Source of the DNA: Dehalococcoidales bacterium
Lineage (GTDB): Bacteria; Chloroflexota; Dehalococcoidia; Dehalococcoidales; UBA3254
Direction of reading: 5' to 3'
DNA length: 17,914 nucleotides
Assembly (NCBI GenBank): GCA_016926695.1
Contig: JAFGOB010000021.1
Location: 1 to 17,914 of the forward strand
The notes under the pieces are model-generated. The model was not told where the DNA came from and ran no database searches. It was given only the letters and a program-made list of their open reading frames with translations. Numbering within the stretch: position 1 is the stretch's first letter; each line of letters starts with the position of its first letter. The position numbers and the translations under genes were made by a program. Positions 15,604-17,914 of this stretch are shown piece after piece.

Positions 15604-15632
15604 GGAAACAAAATTCCCGGGCTTTTTATTTT
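15598..15632 (+). terminator. Intrinsic terminator (attenuator strands 3:4)
   Basis: AGCCCGGGAA (15598-15607) and TTCCCGGGCT (15614-15623) form a perfect 10-bp stem with a six-base loop, directly followed by TTTTTATTTT. It ends about 55 bp before the aminotransferase start codon and lies 42 bp after the leader peptide stop, on the same transcript, so it is an attenuator rather than an end-of-operon signal. Confidence 0.85.
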
Positions 15633-15686
15633 CCCAAACGCATAATCAGCGAATAAATTTTCGTAATAACAAAAAAGGAGAGAAAA

Positions 15687-16868
15687 ATGAGTGACCTGTT
15701 TTCCGACCGTATTGCCGATGTACCCCGTTCTTTTATCCGCGAAATACTGAAAGTGGCCCTTGACCGCTCGGTAATTTCTTTTGCAGGGGGTTTGCCCAAT
15801 AGGGAGTTGTTCCCAGCCGCTGAACTGAAAGCGGCCACCGACAGGGTCTTCGAGATATTCGGCACCGATGTTTTCCAGTACAGCAACTCCGAGGGATACA
15901 GCGGCCTGAGGGAATGGATCTCCCAGAGGTACCGGAAGAAAAAAGGGCTGGAAATACCGGTTGACAATATCCTTATCACCAACGGATCGCAGCAGGGAAT
16001 GGACCTGCTGGGCAAAGTGCTGATTAACGACGGTGATGACATCATCATTGAAGAACCGGGTTACCTGGGCGCTATTCAGGCTTTTTTTCTTTACCGTCCC
16101 AGGTTTAACTGTATTCCCCTGAGTGAAAACGGGCTGGATATTGAGCGGCTAAAGTCGGTTATGTCAACAACCAGCCCCAAGCTGATATATACCGTTCCTA
16201 ACTTTCAGAATCCCTCAGGGATATCCTATTCAGGATCGAACCGGAAGGCAATAGCCGAAATTATCAGTGGCACCTCCATGGTCCTGATAGAAGACGATCC
16301 TTACGGAGAATTACGCTATTCCGGTACCGACCAGGCTTCTTTTAAGAAGTTGTTACCGGAAAACACCATACTGCTGGGCTCGTTTTCCAAAACAGTCGTA
16401 CCCGGATTCCGTCTGGGGTGGATTGCCGCCCCGGATAATATTATGGACCGGCTGCTCGTTGCCAAACAAGCCTCCGACCTGCATTCCAGCCAGTTCACAC
16501 AGTATATTGTATACCAGTACTTGAAGGACAATGATATCGACAAGCATATCGCCAGGATCAGGGATGTTTACGGCAGACAGGCCGGGACCATGCTGGAAAG
16601 CATCGAAAAATATTTTCCGCCGGAGGTCAAATCAACCCACCCCGAGGGCGGTATGTTCCTCTGGGCCTGCCTGCCGGAAAACACCTCCTCCCGGAAATTG
16701 CTGGAACTGGCAGTAAAGGACAAGGTTATCTTTGTGCCGGGTGACCCCTTCTATGTAGGCAGGCAAGACACCAATACCATGAGGCTGAACTTTTCCTGTT
16801 CGGACGAAGAGACCATTAAAACCGGCATACAGAGGCTGGGTAAGGCCATTAACGAGATGCTGAGGTAA
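15687..16868 (+). CDS. PLP-dependent class I/II aminotransferase
   Basis: This 393-residue enzyme belongs to the fold-type I aminotransferases, in the branch containing archaeal/Thermus-type 2-aminoadipate (LysN) and multi-substrate aminotransferases. Landmarks are FAGGLPNRELFP at 32-43, Tyr70s region YSNSEGYSGLRE, Asn175 in PNFQNPSG, Asp203 and Tyr206 in EDDPY, the Schiff-base Lys235 in GSFSKTVVPGFRLGW, and the substrate-carboxylate Arg366 in MRLNFS. It has no N-terminal MocR DNA-binding domain. AAAGGAG precedes the ATG. The upstream leader, rich in Val, Ile and Ala codons, suggests a role in branched-chain amino acid or alanine transamination; substrate range in this family is broad, so this is inference. 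It appears monocistronic and is convergent with the HD-domain gene, 14 bp apart. Confidence 0.9.
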   Translation: MSDLFSDRIADVPRSFIREILKVALDRSVISFAGGLPNRELFPAAELKAATDRVFEIFGTDVFQYSNSEGYSGLREWISQRYRKKKGLEIPVDNILITNGSQQGMDLLGKVLINDGDDIIIEEPGYLGAIQAFFLYRPRFNCIPLSENGLDIERLKSVMSTTSPKLIYTVPNFQNPSGISYSGSNRKAIAEIISGTSMVLIEDDPYGELRYSGTDQASFKKLLPENTILLGSFSKTVVPGFRLGWIAAPDNIMDRLLVAKQASDLHSSQFTQYIVYQYLKDNDIDKHIARIRDVYGRQAGTMLESIEKYFPPEVKSTHPEGGMFLWACLPENTSSRKLLELAVKDKVIFVPGDPFYVGRQDTNTMRLNFSCSDEETIKTGIQRLGKAINEMLR

Positions 16869-16882
16869 AAACAGCCTCTGAC

Positions 16883-17473
16883 TCAGGTCAGATAACCTTT
16901 GGCCTGGCTATCCCTAATCAGATTTTGGGCCAACTGCCAAAGCCGGGGGGAGCCCTGCGAGATAATGCGATTAACGGCATATACCTGTTCAAAGGTAATA
17001 CCGTCTTCCCTCCAGCGCTTGCCCCCGGTATAGTAGTTGTGCAGCAGAGGCATCAGGCGGTCTACCGCCCGGGCGAAGGTAGCTTCCGGGGAAGTACCGC
17101 TTTCATACTCTTGCCACAGCGACTTGAGCTCCTGGCACTGGTCTTCCGGCAGGAGAGAGAAAATCCTCTCCGCGGCCCGGTTTTCACGTTCGTTTTTATA
17201 CCGGAAGGCTTTCTTATCATAGATGCCGGTATCACCCGCATCAATTTCAACGATATCATGAACAAGCAATAAACGGATCACTCTGGAAATATCAACCTCC
17301 GGTGGGGCAAACTCGCCCAACACCATAGCGATAACTGAAACGTGCCAGCTATGTTCGGCAGAGTTCTCTCTTCTCTGTGGGTCAGCCGCCAGGTAAGCCC
17401 TGCGGTATATGGTCTTCAGCTTATCTATTTCCACCAGGAAATCAATCTGACGCTGTAATCGATCCTTCATCAC
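16883..17473 (-). CDS. HD-domain hydrolase, YfbR/HDDC2-like 5'-deoxynucleotidase family
   Basis: This 196-residue HD-superfamily protein has the metal ligands His41 (AEHSWHV), His72 and Asp73 (LVHDIVEIDAGD) and Asp138 (AVDRLMPLL). The spacing matches YfbR/HDDC2-type nucleoside 5'-monophosphate phosphatases, which remove phosphate from deoxynucleoside monophosphates in the cytoplasm. The Glu-Asp-Asp stretch around 76-81 is also typical. The start is GTG at 17473 or the adjacent ATG at 17470; an AGG lies upstream at acceptable spacing for either. It is convergent with the aminotransferase, 14 bp apart, with no intrinsic terminator in between. There is no evident functional link to neighbours. 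Confidence 0.85.
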   Translation of the reverse strand: MMKDRLQRQIDFLVEIDKLKTIYRRAYLAADPQRRENSAEHSWHVSVIAMVLGEFAPPEVDISRVIRLLLVHDIVEIDAGDTGIYDKKAFRYKNERENRAAERIFSLLPEDQCQELKSLWQEYESGTSPEATFARAVDRLMPLLHNYYTGGKRWREDGITFEQVYAVNRIISQGSPRLWQLAQNLIRDSQAKGYLT

Positions 17474-17617
17474 CTGTTTTAACCTGAACTTCTGTTATTC
17501 TCTATTAAAAGTACAATAACAGCTATGTTTAATACAAGATACAGCAAAAATCACTACTGTCCAGGATAATTTTTGAAAACATAAAAAGAAGTCCGGAATT
17601 CATTCTGGCAGGGGCCT

Positions 17618-17659
17618 TGGGGAAGATCCCCAGCCTGAAATTCCCCCAAAACTGGGGGA
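17618..17659. repeat. Pair of G/C-run palindromes
   Basis: TGGGGA-AGA-TCCCCA (17618-17632) is followed by TCCCCC-AAAACT-GGGGGA (17642-17659), then ATAAAGGGG. Neither is followed by a T run on either strand, so they are not terminators. The layout resembles dispersed intergenic palindromic repeats, but only one copy is in the window. Confidence 0.35.
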
Positions 17660-17808
17660 TAAAGGGGATTCATAATGGTTGTTTGTCAAATAACCTGAAT
17701 CCTTCGAAAACCAGGTTGCTAATAAGTAATCATGCCTGGTTTAGATTTAAATAAAGTCGCTATTTTGGACAAGAGTGTAATTTCATAATGGATATTACGG
17801 AGGCATGG

Positions 17809-17880
17809 ATGACTACACGGTCTAAAAATGAGCGAACCGCGAAACGTGGAAAAATCGAGCTACTAAAGATAAAGACTTGA
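17809..17880 (+). CDS. Doubtful 23-residue peptide
   Basis: An ATG with GGAGG five bases upstream (17799-17803) opens a 23-codon frame. The peptide begins MTTRSKNERTAKRGK and is strongly basic. An in-frame ATG at 17788 would give 30 residues. No family is recognised. The good ribosome binding site is the main support. It could be a leader peptide, a truncated gene start or chance. Confidence 0.25.
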   Translation: MTTRSKNERTAKRGKIELLKIKT

Positions 17881-17914
17881 GTTACTCATAAATGTTACAA
17901 CTTATTTTTAACCC

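Larger units (their letters stand above)
17474..17914. other. 440-bp terminal region, mostly non-coding
   Basis: The region upstream of the HD-domain gene holds two adjacent GC-rich palindromes (17618-17659), a doubtful 23-codon ORF (17809-17880), and otherwise AT-rich sequence with a scattered ACCAGGTT/CCTGGTTT similarity (17712-17745). No promoter is convincing. A gene could begin beyond the window edge. Confidence 0.4.

Noticed and set aside
16862..16891. Small inverted repeats (GAGG/CCTC and CTGAC-TCAG-GTCAG) between aminotransferase and HD gene
   Set aside because: Stems of four and five bp without a T run on either strand, so a terminator call is not supported.

Overview
The window reads as a chromosomal segment of an anaerobic, probably Gram-positive (Clostridia-type) bacterium. 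This is inferred from strong GGAGG-type ribosome binding sites, near-consensus TTGACA/TATAAT promoters in AT-rich gaps between GC-richer genes, and the gene content (a D. gigas Mop-like molybdenum aldehyde oxidoreductase, XdhC, three aldehyde dehydrogenases, a Cache chemoreceptor). No RNA genes, CRISPR arrays or complete insertion sequences were seen.

Layout. Positions 114-953 (minus) encode an alpha/beta hydrolase whose 3' end runs into a heptanucleotide repeat. Positions 1165-7250 form a minus-strand block read as regulator, then ALDH3, ALDH2 and ALDH1: a GntR-type regulator with a molybdate-type periplasmic-binding-protein domain, then three paralogous NAD(P)-dependent aldehyde dehydrogenases. 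Divergently, 7581-12827 (plus) encode a molybdenum/iron-sulfur aldehyde oxidoreductase, a NifS-like PLP enzyme and XdhC. A strong bidirectional terminator (13021-13056) separates these from a convergent methyl-accepting chemotaxis protein (13086-14960, minus). An AT-rich gap then leads to a leader peptide, an antiterminator/terminator pair and a class I aminotransferase (15455-16868, plus). This is followed by a convergent HD-domain nucleotidase-like gene (minus) and a 440-base tail with short palindromes and a doubtful 23-codon ORF.

How the genes fit together. The central 11.7 kb looks like an aldehyde-oxidation module with two enzymatic routes: NAD(P)-linked ALDHs, and a molybdenum enzyme lacking a flavin subunit, so probably passing electrons to ferredoxin or flavodoxin. 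The NifS-like enzyme and XdhC match the sulfur donor and cofactor chaperone that insert the sulfido ligand into molybdenum hydroxylases. The divergent control region holds two copies of one inverted repeat (9-bp arms, 7-bp spacer), each just downstream of the -10 box of one of the two divergent promoters. This predicts the regulator represses both its own transcript and the molybdenum operon.

The second notable element is the aminotransferase leader. It has a 33-codon peptide with a Val/Ile/Ala run, an overlapping GC-rich strand complementary to the 5' arm of an intrinsic terminator, and that terminator just before the gene. This is the arrangement of ribosome-mediated transcription attenuation.
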